From positions 1 through 19,109 of the forward strand of contig CAWHPS010000022.1 of the NCBI GenBank assembly GCA_963831235.1: a stretch of 19,109 nt of DNA, given 5' to 3'. This document shows positions 1 through 8,965 of the stretch, in pieces. Under the pieces are notes generated by a model. That model was not told the origin of the DNA and did not search any database. It saw only the letters and a list, made by a program, of their open reading frames with translations. This DNA comes from CAWHPS01 sp963831235 (lineage in GTDB: Bacteria > Fibrobacterota > OXYB2-FULL-49-7 > JAEUSG01). A program made the position numbers and the translations under genes. The stretch's first letter is position 1. Each line of letters begins with the position of its first letter.

Positions 1-3000
1 TAAGGCAGAAGATATTGATTTTTGATATGATGTTAGGCGGATACACATTGCCGTCGTTCTCCAATGCCATAACAGGAAGGTTTCGATCCCGTGCCCAGGG
101 GGCATAAACAGCTTCGATAAGCCGGCCCGGCAGACAGGCAAATGGTGATATGATTACTATTCCGGAATATCCATCGCTCATTGCTTCCACGGCAACCGAA
201 GGGGAGAGAGTGGCCTCGGTTTCAAAATACTTTGATGTGAACTGAGGAGAGAGTTCCATAACCTTGTCCATGTCCGATGGTGCGGATGGGAAAACCCCTG
301 ATTTCTTAAAAGCCTCTTCGATTTTTCCCTGTATATGGCGTTTCCATGTGAATTCGGTCTTCATTACGATCAGTTTGAAATAATATTCCGAGAATGCCTT
401 CTGGAAAAAGCCCTTGCCCTTGAACTTCTCTTTGATTTTAAATTCGCGCATCCAGTCAAGATAATGAATCCATTCAGACAAGCCGGATATACGAACCAAT
501 ATGCCCCATTCTGTAAGTTTGTCAACAAGCGTAGAAACTGAATAGTCGTCCCTGCGTACGAATATTTCTCCAACTATAAGAGCCTTTTTAACATCTTCTA
601 CTGACCTCTTTCGGGGGAGAAGGTTTAGTTTCTCTGTAAACGATTCGATTGCCTTTGGAAGGTCTCCTGCAAGATCACCTTTTGCAAAGACCTCAAGCAC
701 TTTTTTCCATCCTTCATCAGCTATACGGAAGCCTTCTGTAGGATCCTTCAGGCATACCCTTATGCCGCTTTTAAGGTCCTTCATGGCGTCCCCAGCGCAG
801 ATTGCGTGCCATGCCATTTTTGAAAAACCGGATCCCATTTCATTGTATGAATTGTCGGAGTTTAATTTAAGTAGGGCTATGTTGGGGTAGCCGCCTTCGC
901 GTAGTATTCGGTCAAAGAAAACCGCATATTGGCCGGTGCGGCATGGGCCGGTTGTAATGGGCATAAAAAGTACATATATGCGGTCAGGATCGTTTCCGTG
1001 ACGAAGGAAGTATTGAATAAAAGAGCCCAGCACAAGAAGGCATGGAATACATTCCTTGCCTGATGCTACATTGCGCGCGAGCTGCACTGTTTCGCGGTCC
1101 GCAACCGGCAACCCTTCAGTGTCAATGCCGTACCGTTTTGCAATGACCGACATGGCTTCGGTTGTTTCACTGCTCATATTGGGAAAAAGAAGTTTGACTC
1201 TGGGGTCAGTCATGTTGATTATCTTTTGTGTGCCGGATTCAACGATTTTCACGGTATTGTCTATTATTCGAGTTTCGTAACGCATATTGAATGGGATGCC
1301 GATCTGAAACAGCCCGGCGCGTTTGTATCCGTCGATTATGTCTAGAAACGCTTCAATCCGAGTATCTATGCCGGCGTCAGCTGTATGAGAATCGAGCTCA
1401 AGGGTCAAAAATGGCTTTGTGCCATGCACCCACCGCAAATAATGAAGTATGAATGAATCAGGAGCGCAGGAAAAATTGGTTATATAGCACATGTAAAGAT
1501 GTCTCTTGGGCGCTATATGAGTGGCCGCCTTAAGGTTCTGCTGGCCGAAATACCAGTACATGTTTTCGTATATGTCGTCACTTTCGTGTGGTATGAAATC
1601 AAATGGGATTACAGTATAACCCCGGGATGTGAATTTGCGTGGAATGCCCATGTTTGCATAATGGGTAAAAGCATTGTAAGGCCGTCCGAAAAGGACGATT
1701 GCGATTTTGTTCTCTTGTTCGGCCTTGTCCATGGCCCGGCGGCCTTCCTCCTGGGCTCTCCTAAGAAAAGCCTTGTAGGCATCAAGCCCCCTTTTAAAAG
1801 CCTTTTTCCCATCCTGCTCGGAAAACCCCAGTTTAAGCGCGGTCTCGATGAATGCACCTTCACCGTCTTCGAGGCTTGAGTCAAAGGCTATTACAGGTCT
1901 TAGAATCTTTTCATCCGGAATTTGAAAAGCCATCCGTAAATAATATGGCGCACCCTGGACAATGGGGCAAAGGCATGCGTGCACATCATCTTCTGTCGAT
2001 ACGTAGTTCTTGAATTGAGGCAGGAAAAAATAATCGCAATGCTTTTTCATGAGTTCGCCCATCATGCCATGAGCTATTTCTCCTGGAAAGCAGAAGGGTG
2101 CGTTGATTTTCTCGAGTCCTTCCTTGTCAATGGTTTCGGAGAGAACAACGCGTATGCCAAGCGCATCGAAGAAATGGGAATACAGAGGCCATAGCGAAAA
2201 TACGGAAAAGGTCTGGGGGATCCCGACTGTTATGTCCCGCGAAATTGCTGTTTTACTTAAATCAGCGCCGAACTCCTTGAATAGCAGACGATATCTGAGA
2301 TCTATCAGATCCTCGGTTTTATCTTCATCAATGGAGATTTTCTTTCGGCTATTGGCGTATTTGTTGCACCTTCCACCGAAGAAGTAAACCGTGTTGTTTA
2401 CCTTTAATCTTTTTACAGGGCAGAGGTTGTCGCAGGACTTGCAGATGAATTCTCCCTGATTCAAGATCTCTCTTTCAAGGATTTCATCAAGATCATACGA
2501 ACGGCGTTCCAAAAGACCATTGGCATTTTTGTTTTTAGCAAGCAGCCCTACACCGAAGCATCCCATAAGCTCTGGGTCAGGGGGCACGATTACTGGTTTG
2601 TTAAGAAGTGCAGCAAATGCCAGGGGAATGGCACTATTTTTGGCAACCCCGCCCTGGAGCACGATTTTATTTCCTATTGCCCTGTTGCCCACAACGCGGT
2701 TTAAATAATTCAGAACAATTGAATACACAAGACCTGCAACTATATTGTATTTGCCGGCCCCCTCCTGGATTGCTTTACGAATATCAGAGTTGATAAAAGC
2801 AGAGCAATGCTCACCGAATTTAAGTGGCGTTGCAGCCTTTTCAGCAATATCACCGATTTCACTTGCAGATTCAATGTTAAGATCTCCTTTAGCGGATTCT
2901 TCCAGAAATGAACCAGTGCCTGCTGAACAGGCTTCATTCATGGCATAATCGATTGGCACATTGTTTTTAAGATAAACGTACTTGGCGTCCTGTCCGCCGA

Positions 3001-4210
3001 TTTCAAAAATCGTATCAATTCCTTTATCGAAATATGTTGTGCCTGTTGTATGGGCTATGATTTCGTTGAAGACCCCCGGTGTTTCCATAAACACGCCCAA
3101 AATTTCCCTTGAAGAGCCTGTTGTGGCGCATAGAACAATGTTAATGTCAAGGGAACCTAATTCATCGTGGATTTCCTTGCGTATCTCGCGGATGCAGTTT
3201 TTAAGGGCCGCGACCGGATCGCCATGTGTCCTGCCGTAATATGAAGCTGCGATCTCTTCGGTTTCCGCGTCTATCAGAGCAACCTTGGTTGTTGTGGAAC
3301 CACCGTCAATCCCAAGAATATAGTCCCGTCCGGCCTTGATCTGGCAGTGGCGGGGTTTCATGTACGTAACGTTTCCCTTGAAATCAATTAGGGGTTTGAG
3401 CTTCTCGAAAGAGAGGTGTTCGTCCGAGTATAAATGTTTTGAGTCAGGAAGGGGATCTCCGTCGCGTGATGCCAGTATTGCCGCACCATAGGCCTCGAAA
3501 TATGTGGCAATGTCAGGGACGCTGAATTCAACCTTTGGCATTGCTTTTTTAAGGAACCCGATAAGGTGCGGATTGCGTGTGAGTCCGCCTGTTAAAACCA
3601 CCCTGCCTTCGGTAATCCTGGCCTTTTTCAGGAATTCTTCGATTTTTTCGGTCATTACGTTTGACAAAGAGAGAACGATGTCACCTTTGGTCGCTTCGCT
3701 TTTATTTAGTTTATGGGTGCAGTCGCTTTTCATGAAAACGGAACAGCGGGATGATATCTTATGGACCGTTGAGCCATGACCAGCCGCAATTCCGTGCTCA
3801 AGATCAAGATCCATGCGCTTTAGCTGCTGTTTGAAGAATTCGCCTGTCCCGGAAGCGCATTTATTGCCTGAGAAGGAGTTTATTATCCGGCCGTCGCTGC
3901 CCATGACGTAAACAACCAAATCCTCTCCACCCATTGAAACAACGGCCTTGCATTTTATTTCCCTTGCAAGAAGGGCTTCCTGCATTGCAATTGCTTCAAT
4001 AATACCCCTGATTTTAATCTGTTTTAAACCATCGTTGGCTGTAAAAAGGGTCTTTATCCCTGGATTTACCTGGTGGTGTTTAAGCATATCGGATAAAGTC
4101 AGATGAACATCGCCATCATGAGCGCGCACAGATGAATGGACTATTTCATTGTCATCAATAACAACAAGCTTAACGCTTGATGCACCTATATTTATACCGC
4201 AGGATTTCAT
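1..4210 (-). CDS. Fused 2-hydroxyacyl-CoA dehydratase activase (BcrA/BadF/HgdC-like), 3' end beyond window
   Basis: The reading frame is open from the ATG at 4210 to the window edge (at least 1,403 codons). Two ASKHA-fold ATPase domains stand in tandem, as in activators that drive ATP-dependent electron transfer to 2-hydroxyacyl-CoA or benzoyl-CoA dehydratases/reductases. The first begins GINIGASS (residues 5-12), the second LGIDGGSTTTK (from residue 299). Each keeps the two cysteines expected to hold a [4Fe-4S] cluster between subunits: C118 (CASGTG) with C156, and C428 (CSAGTG) with C469. A further CxxCxxxC (C590, C593, C597) precedes a DUF2229/HgdB-like C-terminal half. Family members of this fused type are about 1,400-1,480 residues, so little is missing. 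No Shine-Dalgarno sequence is evident before the start. No separate dehydratase subunit lies nearby, so the physiological substrate is unknown. The family call is firm; the exact reaction is inference. Confidence 0.9.
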   Translation of the reverse strand, partial: MKSCGINIGASSVKLVVIDDNEIVHSSVRAHDGDVHLTLSDMLKHHQVNPGIKTLFTANDGLKQIKIRGIIEAIAMQEALLAREIKCKAVVSMGGEDLVVYVMGSDGRIINSFSGNKCASGTGEFFKQQLKRMDLDLEHGIAAGHGSTVHKISSRCSVFMKSDCTHKLNKSEATKGDIVLSLSNVMTEKIEEFLKKARITEGRVVLTGGLTRNPHLIGFLKKAMPKVEFSVPDIATYFEAYGAAILASRDGDPLPDSKHLYSDEHLSFEKLKPLIDFKGNVTYMKPRHCQIKAGRDYILGIDGGSTTTKVALIDAETEEIAASYYGRTHGDPVAALKNCIREIRKEIHDELGSLDINIVLCATTGSSREILGVFMETPGVFNEIIAHTTGTTYFDKGIDTIFEIGGQDAKYVYLKNNVPIDYAMNEACSAGTGSFLEESAKGDLNIESASEIGDIAEKAATPLKFGEHCSAFINSDIRKAIQEGAGKYNIVAGLVYSIVLNYLNRVVGNRAIGNKIVLQGGVAKNSAIPLAFAALLNKPVIVPPDPELMGCFGVGLLAKNKNANGLLERRSYDLDEILEREILNQGEFICKSCDNLCPVKRLKVNNTVYFFGGRCNKYANSRKKISIDEDKTEDLIDLRYRLLFKEFGADLSKTAISRDITVGIPQTFSVFSLWPLYSHFFDALGIRVVLSETIDKEGLEKINAPFCFPGEIAHGMMGELMKKHCDYFFLPQFKNYVSTEDDVHACLCPIVQGAPYYLRMAFQIPDEKILRPVIAFDSSLEDGEGAFIETALKLGFSEQDGKKAFKRGLDAYKAFLRRAQEEGRRAMDKAEQENKIAIVLFGRPYNAFTHYANMGIPRKFTSRGYTVIPFDFIPHESDDIYENMYWYFGQQNLKAATHIAPKRHLYMCYITNFSCAPDSFILHYLRWVHGTKPFLTLELDSHTADAGIDTRIEAFLDIIDGYKRAGLFQIGIPFNMRYETRIIDNTVKIVESGTQKIINMTDPRVKLLFPNMSSETTEAMSVIAKRYGIDTEGLPVADRETVQLARNVASGKECIPCLLVLGSFIQYFLRHGNDPDRIYVLFMPITTGPCRTGQYAVFFDRILREGGYPNIALLKLNSDNSYNEMGSGFSKMAWHAICAGDAMKDLKSGIRVCLKDPTEGFRIADEGWKKVLEVFAKGDLAGDLPKAIESFTEKLNLLPRKRSVEDVKKALIVGEIFVRRDDYSVSTLVDKLTEWGILVRISGLSEWIHYLDWMREFKIKEKFKGKGFFQKAFSEYYFKLIVMKTEFTWKRHIQGKIEEAFKKSGVFPSAPSDMDKVMELSPQFTSKYFETEATLSPSVAVEAMSDGYSGIVIISPFACLPGRLIEAVYAPWARDRNLPVMALENDGNVYPPNIISKINIFCL

Positions 4211-4252
4211 ATATTGCAACTTTTAACAAGGTTAATGAGCAGCAGAATAGAT

Positions 4253-4282
4253 AAAATAATATTTCCTGATATGAAATGACAA
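4253..4282 (-). promoter_or_regulatory. Possible sigma-70 promoter for the activase gene
   Basis: On the minus strand, TTGTCA (4282-4277) is followed after 18 bases by TATTTT (4258-4253), about 40 bases before the activase ATG. The 139-base gap to the preceding gene is AT-rich and otherwise empty. The match is only fair and AT-rich DNA gives such matches by chance, so this is a weak call. Confidence 0.25.
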
Positions 4283-4349
4283 TCCTTGATATTGTTTAGA
4301 CAAAAAAATATTGTATTGGAGGATTATTTATAAGCCCGCCGGACTCTGG

Positions 4350-6236
4350 TTAATGTATTATTAAGTCATTTAATATTGCAAAGGGTTTGAAAACAGAAAG
4401 GCAGGAATCCTTCAATGCCTTGGAAGTGAGGCCCCAAAGATTATGTTTTTCATCAGGGTCGCTGTTTATATCATATAATTCGTCTTCAATTGGACGGTGG
4501 TTAAGTTGGTACATATAATGCAGGTTTCCTTTGATAAAGCTTACCCCTTCCTGGTATCTTGCAATGGCGTTGTTGTTTATTGTCAATATGTCCCGTTCAG
4601 GATCAATGTCCTTTAAAAGGCTTGTTCCCATAAGCTGTTGACATAATCCTTCGATGAACGGATAATTTTTAATACGCATAATGTCTAGAAGGGTAGGGGT
4701 GATATCGATACTGTTGGTATTAATTTCGCAATTGGCCCGAAGTCTTTTAATGTCAAATCCCTGCTGTAACGTTTCTGGTATAAAAATTATAAATGGTATT
4801 TGAAGAAGCTCAAGATAATAGTAACCGCGATGGCCTATGAACCCATGCTCTCCGAATGCCTCGCCATGGTCTGAAACAAACATGACAATTGTTTTGTCAG
4901 TTATTTTTATTTTTTCCAGATGATTGAATATTCTCGCAAGCAAGCTGTCCTGATAAAGAATGGTGTTGTCGTAATCATCCATCGGCCTGCCTTTCCAATG
5001 CTTGTAAGTATCAGGCGTATGGTATGGATAGTGGTTGGTGTTGAATTGGATTACTCCCATGAAGGGTTCGCCTTTTCCTGCATTCTTATCAATCTCTTGA
5101 ATAGCCCTGATTGCAGTTGAACTGTCTTCAATGCCCAGGTCGTTTACAGCCGGAAGGCCGCTTTTTTCCTTGTCCCAGAAACAGTCGATATCATTTGACC
5201 TGAAAAAAGAACGGAAATTATAAAAGTTGAAATCCTGTGAGCTTATTAAAAAGTTTTTATAACCAGCAGCTTTTGCATATTCAAAAATGAGAGGGGAGGA
5301 ATGGAACAGTCCAGGAGGCTGAGCAGGTGATACGCCGTTTAAAATACTAGGGAAAGATAAAAGTGTTGCGGTTGAATTAGTCAGGTGCTTCTTGAAAACA
5401 AAGGTCTCTTGTTTATGTTCTTGTTCAAGCCTTGAAAGAAAAGGTGTTGTGGGTCTATTATATCCGTAAAGCCCCATGTTCCTTGAACGGAGACTTTCGC
5501 TGATTATCAATATAATGTTATATCCGGGGTTCGGATATTTTTCTTTTATTATTATACGATTGCGGGCCTGGAGACCTGTTGAATGAATGCTGAGCTTGAA
5601 TATCTTGTTATACAGATTGCGTCCAACAAAACCTACCATGTTTGTATCAGAAACAAAACATTGATCCACAAACCTTACATTGTTGTTGATGATGAATGTA
5701 AGACATATAATAATGATTAAGTGCAGGATTCTTACGCTGAAGGGCCATTTGTAAGGTCTCTTATCAGGAGTAGACGCAACATGCAACGAGATTGCGCATA
5801 TAGCGTAAATGGCGGATATCAAAATCAAGTTTAATAGGGAAAGTGAGTCACGCAAAATAGTAAGTGAGTTATGGGTTTCCATTTTTATGAATTCAAAGGT
5901 AAAGTAATTCGGCATCACCCCCATTTTTAAATAATAACCATAACTTCCAGCTAAAATGAATGTATAAACAGCTGAAACGAGAATCAGGATTAGGATGTAT
6001 ATATTTCTGAAGAAAGTTAGTTTATTATGTCGTAAAGTATGGAGGAGAGTAAAGATTGCTTTATACAGAAGGAAGGAGAAAATTATTGAAACAAAATAGA
6101 AAACAGTTTCAAGTCGGGTAAATCCAAGCAAAACCTTTAATCGTAATGCAATATCAGTCCCAATTATAATGAATGGGATAATCCAAAATGAAAATTTTGC
6201 GAAAAAGTATTTAAACCGCTCTTTACTTTGATTCAT
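4350..6236 (-). CDS. Membrane-anchored sulfatase-fold transferase (phosphoethanolamine transferase / LTA synthase-like)
   Basis: A 628-residue protein with about five N-terminal membrane helices (near residues 13-30, 43-60, 78-97, 132-152 and 168-184) and a large periplasmic alkaline-phosphatase-fold domain from about 235. Metal-site and nucleophile motifs are in the expected order: ISESLR with E247, NSTAT with the likely nucleophile T289, NTNHYPYH (399-406), SDHGE (455-459) and GHR (468-470). The layout matches EptA-type enzymes that move phosphoethanolamine from phosphatidylethanolamine to lipid A or a glycan, and lipoteichoic-acid synthase relatives. A Thr nucleophile rather than a Cys/Ser sulfatase signature favours transferase over sulfatase. 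It starts 15 bases after the pdxB stop and lacks an obvious ribosome binding site, so translation is probably coupled to pdxB. Acceptor substrate unknown. Confidence 0.85.
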   Translation of the reverse strand: MNQSKERFKYFFAKFSFWIIPFIIIGTDIALRLKVLLGFTRLETVFYFVSIIFSFLLYKAIFTLLHTLRHNKLTFFRNIYILILILVSAVYTFILAGSYGYYLKMGVMPNYFTFEFIKMETHNSLTILRDSLSLLNLILISAIYAICAISLHVASTPDKRPYKWPFSVRILHLIIIICLTFIINNNVRFVDQCFVSDTNMVGFVGRNLYNKIFKLSIHSTGLQARNRIIIKEKYPNPGYNIILIISESLRSRNMGLYGYNRPTTPFLSRLEQEHKQETFVFKKHLTNSTATLLSFPSILNGVSPAQPPGLFHSSPLIFEYAKAAGYKNFLISSQDFNFYNFRSFFRSNDIDCFWDKEKSGLPAVNDLGIEDSSTAIRAIQEIDKNAGKGEPFMGVIQFNTNHYPYHTPDTYKHWKGRPMDDYDNTILYQDSLLARIFNHLEKIKITDKTIVMFVSDHGEAFGEHGFIGHRGYYYLELLQIPFIIFIPETLQQGFDIKRLRANCEINTNSIDITPTLLDIMRIKNYPFIEGLCQQLMGTSLLKDIDPERDILTINNNAIARYQEGVSFIKGNLHYMYQLNHRPIEDELYDINSDPDEKHNLWGLTSKALKDSCLSVFKPFAILNDLIIH

Positions 6237-6261
6237 GAGGATAAAAAAATATCAATCCTCA
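6236..6261 (-). promoter_or_regulatory. Hairpin spanning the pdxB stop and the next start codon
   Basis: The arms TGAGGAT and ATCCTCA (6255-6261 and 6236-6242) are a perfect 7-base inverted repeat around a 12-base loop. The loop holds the pdxB stop codon, and the 3' arm contains the A of the downstream ATG. No other ribosome binding site is visible for the downstream gene. A ribosome finishing pdxB would open the stem, so translational coupling is a reasonable inference. Confidence 0.4.
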
Positions 6262-7397
6262 AGCATGAATTCGAGGGTTGTAAGTTTTCGGGCAAGTTCC
6301 GGGGCTTTTTTGGAAAGATTTATTCGAGTGTTTGCGAATTCCCTGCGCACAGGATACTCTTTTCGCAATTTGTCAAAGTAGGCACCTTGTTCTGAGGGCT
6401 GCAATGCAAATATTCCGCGAAGACGTTTATCGTCTTCCATAACATCATAAACCGGCAATACTGCAGCTCGCAGGGCGTCGTCTCCGGTTTTTTGTGAAGG
6501 GTCAATTGAAATAATTGGGACCTGTGGTACTGGAAGTTCGATTCTCCATTGCGATTCAAGCTTGAAAAATGCAGCAGCTGCTCTGTAAATCATTTCAGTG
6601 CCTCTGACCTTGCCGTCAAAGGAGTATCCTGCTATATGTGGCGTGCCAATATCGATTCTTTCAAGAAGCTCGGTGTTGATATCAGGTTCGGACTCGAAGA
6701 CATCGAACACACTCGCGGAAATATGACCACTTTTTATGTGTTTTAGGACAGCAGAAGTGTCTGCAACTGCGCCTCGAGAGGTATTAAGGAAGATTAACCC
6801 TTTATTTGTCTTAGAAAAGAAATCGTCATTTACAAGATGATAAGTAGGGTAGGGGCCGTCTTTTGTAAGAGGTGTGTGACAAGTAATAATGTCGCATTTT
6901 AGAACTTCCTCAAGGGGCCTGTATTTTTCATCATGCGTAATGTCGAACAAGGGGGGATCATTCAAAATAACCTTCATATTAATGGCTGAAAGCCTGGCTT
7001 CAATTCGTCCACCCACATTTCCAACCCCGATTATCCCGATTGTCTTTTCCGCAAGGTTGAACCGGTATTTCTTTGCAAGGTTTAACAGGGCTGAAACGAT
7101 GTACTCAGCTACGGATGTGGCATTACTGCCTGGGGCACTTGAAAAGCCGATACCTTTGCGCTCGAGATACGCAGTGTCGATGTGGTCAAAACCGATTGTT
7201 GCTGTTGCAACAAAACGGACCTTGCTTTTTTTAAGCAGGTCTTCATTCACCTTGGTTATCGATCTTACGAGAAGAACTTGTGCGTCTTCAAGTGTATCCG
7301 GTGTTATTTTACGGCCGGAAATGGTACGAACCTCTCCAAACTGCGAGAAGGCTTCCTTGACATAAGGGATGTTTTCGTCTGCGAGTACCTTAATCAT
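6252..7397 (-). CDS. pdxB: Erythronate-4-phosphate dehydrogenase
   Basis: A 381-residue D-2-hydroxyacid dehydrogenase of the PdxB type, which oxidises 4-phospho-D-erythronate in the DXP-dependent route to pyridoxal phosphate. The substrate-binding lobe opens with KVLADENIPY. The Rossmann motif GIIGVGNVGG lies at 121-130. The catalytic triad is visible as R208 (in NTSRGA), E237 (in FESEP) and H254 (in TPHIAGYSFDG), the last being characteristic of PdxB. After about residue 285 comes a roughly 95-residue C-terminal dimerisation domain that distinguishes PdxB from SerA and other dehydrogenases. The ATG at 7397 matches the usual N-terminus. It is the first gene of the minus-strand group that continues with the transferase. 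PdxB is best known from Gammaproteobacteria and Bacteroidetes, so it does not fix taxonomy. Confidence 0.95.
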   Translation of the reverse strand: MIKVLADENIPYVKEAFSQFGEVRTISGRKITPDTLEDAQVLLVRSITKVNEDLLKKSKVRFVATATIGFDHIDTAYLERKGIGFSSAPGSNATSVAEYIVSALLNLAKKYRFNLAEKTIGIIGVGNVGGRIEARLSAINMKVILNDPPLFDITHDEKYRPLEEVLKCDIITCHTPLTKDGPYPTYHLVNDDFFSKTNKGLIFLNTSRGAVADTSAVLKHIKSGHISASVFDVFESEPDINTELLERIDIGTPHIAGYSFDGKVRGTEMIYRAAAAFFKLESQWRIELPVPQVPIISIDPSQKTGDDALRAAVLPVYDVMEDDKRLRGIFALQPSEQGAYFDKLRKEYPVRREFANTRINLSKKAPELARKLTTLEFMLED

Positions 7398-7823
7398 TAA
7401 ATTAAAGATAATACAAACAACATTTTTTGTTCAATATAAAATGCAGATCGACTTTCGCAAAGGATGTTTTTGGTTATAATGACACACCAATGTCCAACAA
7501 TATTTTTTTTAAACACTGAAGCCATAAGTTTTACCTCGCGCTCATTAATATACAGTAGGTGCAACAAAAGTGAAACAAGACTATCAGAAAATGATGGAAA
7601 ACAATTGGCAAGGGATGACCAGGAAAACCGGTATGGTGTGTCAGAACAGATTGAAAAACAACGAAATACAAATAAAAAAGGCTGTTCCGCGCAGGATTCG
7701 CAAAACAGCCTTAAATCTGAATCGGAGGATGAGGGATACATTTCACCTTTCTATAACGGTCGATAAATCAATGCGATAGCTTTTTTGGTGCAACAAACTC
7801 TACCGGTTGCTCTTATATTTCTT
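7398..7823. other. Intergenic region, no convincing gene
   Basis: The stretch between pdxB and the IS1595 left end is AT-rich. Overlapping frames of 69-114 codons exist on both strands, but none has a good ribosome binding site or a recognisable protein. It contains one clear element, the minus-strand terminator at 7671-7712. It may be a remnant of a region rearranged by insertion-sequence activity. Confidence 0.5.
7671..7712 (-). terminator. Rho-independent terminator, minus strand
   Basis: A perfect 9-base stem, AAGGCTGTT (7712-7704) with AACAGCCTT (7686-7678), has an extra GCG/CGC pair inside the loop. On the minus strand it runs straight into a T-rich tract (TTTTTTATT). The plus strand has no T-run after the stem, so the direction is clear. 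It now lies downstream of the IS1595 transposase, about 140 bases past its stop and outside the element, and it shields pdxB from read-through. Confidence 0.8.
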
Positions 7824-7847
7824 CTGGGCTATGCAGTTAACTCCAGT
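7824..7847 (+). repeat. Left terminal inverted repeat of the IS1595 element
   Basis: 23 of 24 bases match the reverse complement of 8825-8848. The single difference is A at 7839, where the right copy, read inward, has G. Confidence 0.85.
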
Positions 7848-7852
7848 ACCCC

Positions 7853-8800
7853 CTACATATTGTGTTCCGGAATTGGGTTTCCGCCCTCGATTTTCTTGCC
7901 ATAAACTGGCTCTGCTATCACAGCTTGTTGCATGAGCCGATAAAATAGCTTTCCTCTGGAATTGGATTTTCTTCGATTGAATCGAAAGGTATATTCGTCC
8001 AAATAGTAATCCAAATGAGCAGGCCTAACAGCCCCTTGATATGTACCAAGAAGCCATCGTTTGAAAAGTCCTATGATAAGATGATCCAGGTACAACGGGT
8101 CTTCTCCAACAGATACCGTGTCACGGCCAAGACAGTGAACGTAACCTTTTTGCTCGATTTGACCATAGCCGCTCCACGCATCAGTTCTTACCGTGCTTCC
8201 AGATTCAATATTTGTTTCTATGAAAGATTCCAGATTTTTGGCGTTTGCATTAGCAACACGGTGAAGGCGAATTCTTCCTATTCCTTTCTTTCCTTCGGCT
8301 CCAGTATCTTCTACCGCAACCATTACCAATGTCTTCCCCGCAGCTCCTCTTCCCCTTTTTCCTGATTTTTCGCCACCCACATAGGTTTCATCCACTTCAA
8401 CCGTGCCTGACAAACGCTCCAGTCCAGGCCGAACCATGACCCTTCGCAATTTATGTAACCATTCCCATGCGGTATGGTAGCTGCCTAACGAAAGCACACG
8501 TTGCAGACCAAGAGCATTCGCCCCATATTTCTGACTCATAATATGCCACATTGCTCTAAACCAAAGGCGTAAAGGTTTACGGCTCCTGTGGAAAATAGTC
8601 CCTGCGGTAACAGATGTTTCGAAACCACACCGCGAACAAGTATAAAGTTCACGTCTTGTTTTCCACGATCCAGAGTGAGCACATCTTGGACAGCGAAATC
8701 CGTCTGGCCATCGAAGTTGAAATAAATACAAGCGACAGGCATCTTCATCTGCGAATCGCTTCTCAAATTCTATCATCGTCTTGGGGTAATCCTCTATCAC
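7853..8800 (-). CDS. IS1595-family transposase
   Basis: A 315-residue transposase with an N-terminal zinc ribbon (C37-x2-C40, C55-x2-C58) and an ISXO2-like DDE domain. Candidate catalytic positions are D137 (VEVDETYVGG), D207 (DAWSGYG), H240 (LDH) and E269 in the LDEYTFRFNRR stretch typical of the family. It appears intact. The GTG at 8800 has no ribosome binding site; an ATG at 8776 (residue 9) lies 12-13 bases after AGAGGA and may be the true start. The stop is only six bases inside the left terminal repeat. The right terminal repeat carries TTGACT where the left has TTAACT, so the terminus may supply a -35 box for this gene. Confidence 0.92.
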   Translation of the reverse strand: MIEDYPKTMIEFEKRFADEDACRLYLFQLRWPDGFRCPRCAHSGSWKTRRELYTCSRCGFETSVTAGTIFHRSRKPLRLWFRAMWHIMSQKYGANALGLQRVLSLGSYHTAWEWLHKLRRVMVRPGLERLSGTVEVDETYVGGEKSGKRGRGAAGKTLVMVAVEDTGAEGKKGIGRIRLHRVANANAKNLESFIETNIESGSTVRTDAWSGYGQIEQKGYVHCLGRDTVSVGEDPLYLDHLIIGLFKRWLLGTYQGAVRPAHLDYYLDEYTFRFNRRKSNSRGKLFYRLMQQAVIAEPVYGKKIEGGNPIPEHNM

Positions 8801-8824
8801 ATGGAAAAACTACATATTGTGGTC

Positions 8825-8848
8825 ACTGGAGTCAACTGCATAGCCCAG
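8825..8848 (-). repeat. Right terminal inverted repeat of the IS1595 element
   Basis: Pairs with 7824-7847 with one mismatch and lies upstream of the transposase start. Read inward it contains TTGACT, a plausible -35 hexamer for the transposase. Confidence 0.85.
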
Positions 8849-8965
8849 TAAGTTTTTAAATCAATAACTGTTGCATAGTGAAACGGTCAGACCCTGCGTA
8901 GTCGGAGCGGATCATAACCGGTTTTGCGTTGGTGTGTAAATTACTGTTCCCACGTAGTTCTAATT

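Larger units (their letters stand above)
7824..8848 (-). mobile_element. IS1595-family insertion sequence, 1,025 bp
   Basis: The element is bounded by 24-base terminal inverted repeats (7824-7847 and 8825-8848) that differ at one position and start CTGGGCTATGCAGTT. One intact transposase fills the interior. The sequence TACATATTGTG occurs in direct orientation just inside both ends (7854-7864 and 8811-8821). No convincing 8-base target duplication is visible: the flanks are TATTTCTT and TAAGTTTT. This may mean an old insertion, or a flank lost by rearrangement. The ends are well supported by the repeats. Confidence 0.85.

Noticed and set aside
1499..1879. 126-residue plus-strand frame
   Set aside because: Antisense to the activase gene, which stays open with family similarity throughout.
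7464..7766. Plus-strand frame of 100 residues (and overlapping frames of 69 and 114 residues on both strands) between pdxB and the IS
   Set aside because: Overlapping frames in three registers, no clear ribosome binding site, no recognisable domain, and the region contains a terminator stem.
7816..8856. Target-site duplication around the IS1595 element
   Set aside because: The eight bases on the two sides do not match, even when the boundary is shifted by one or two bases.
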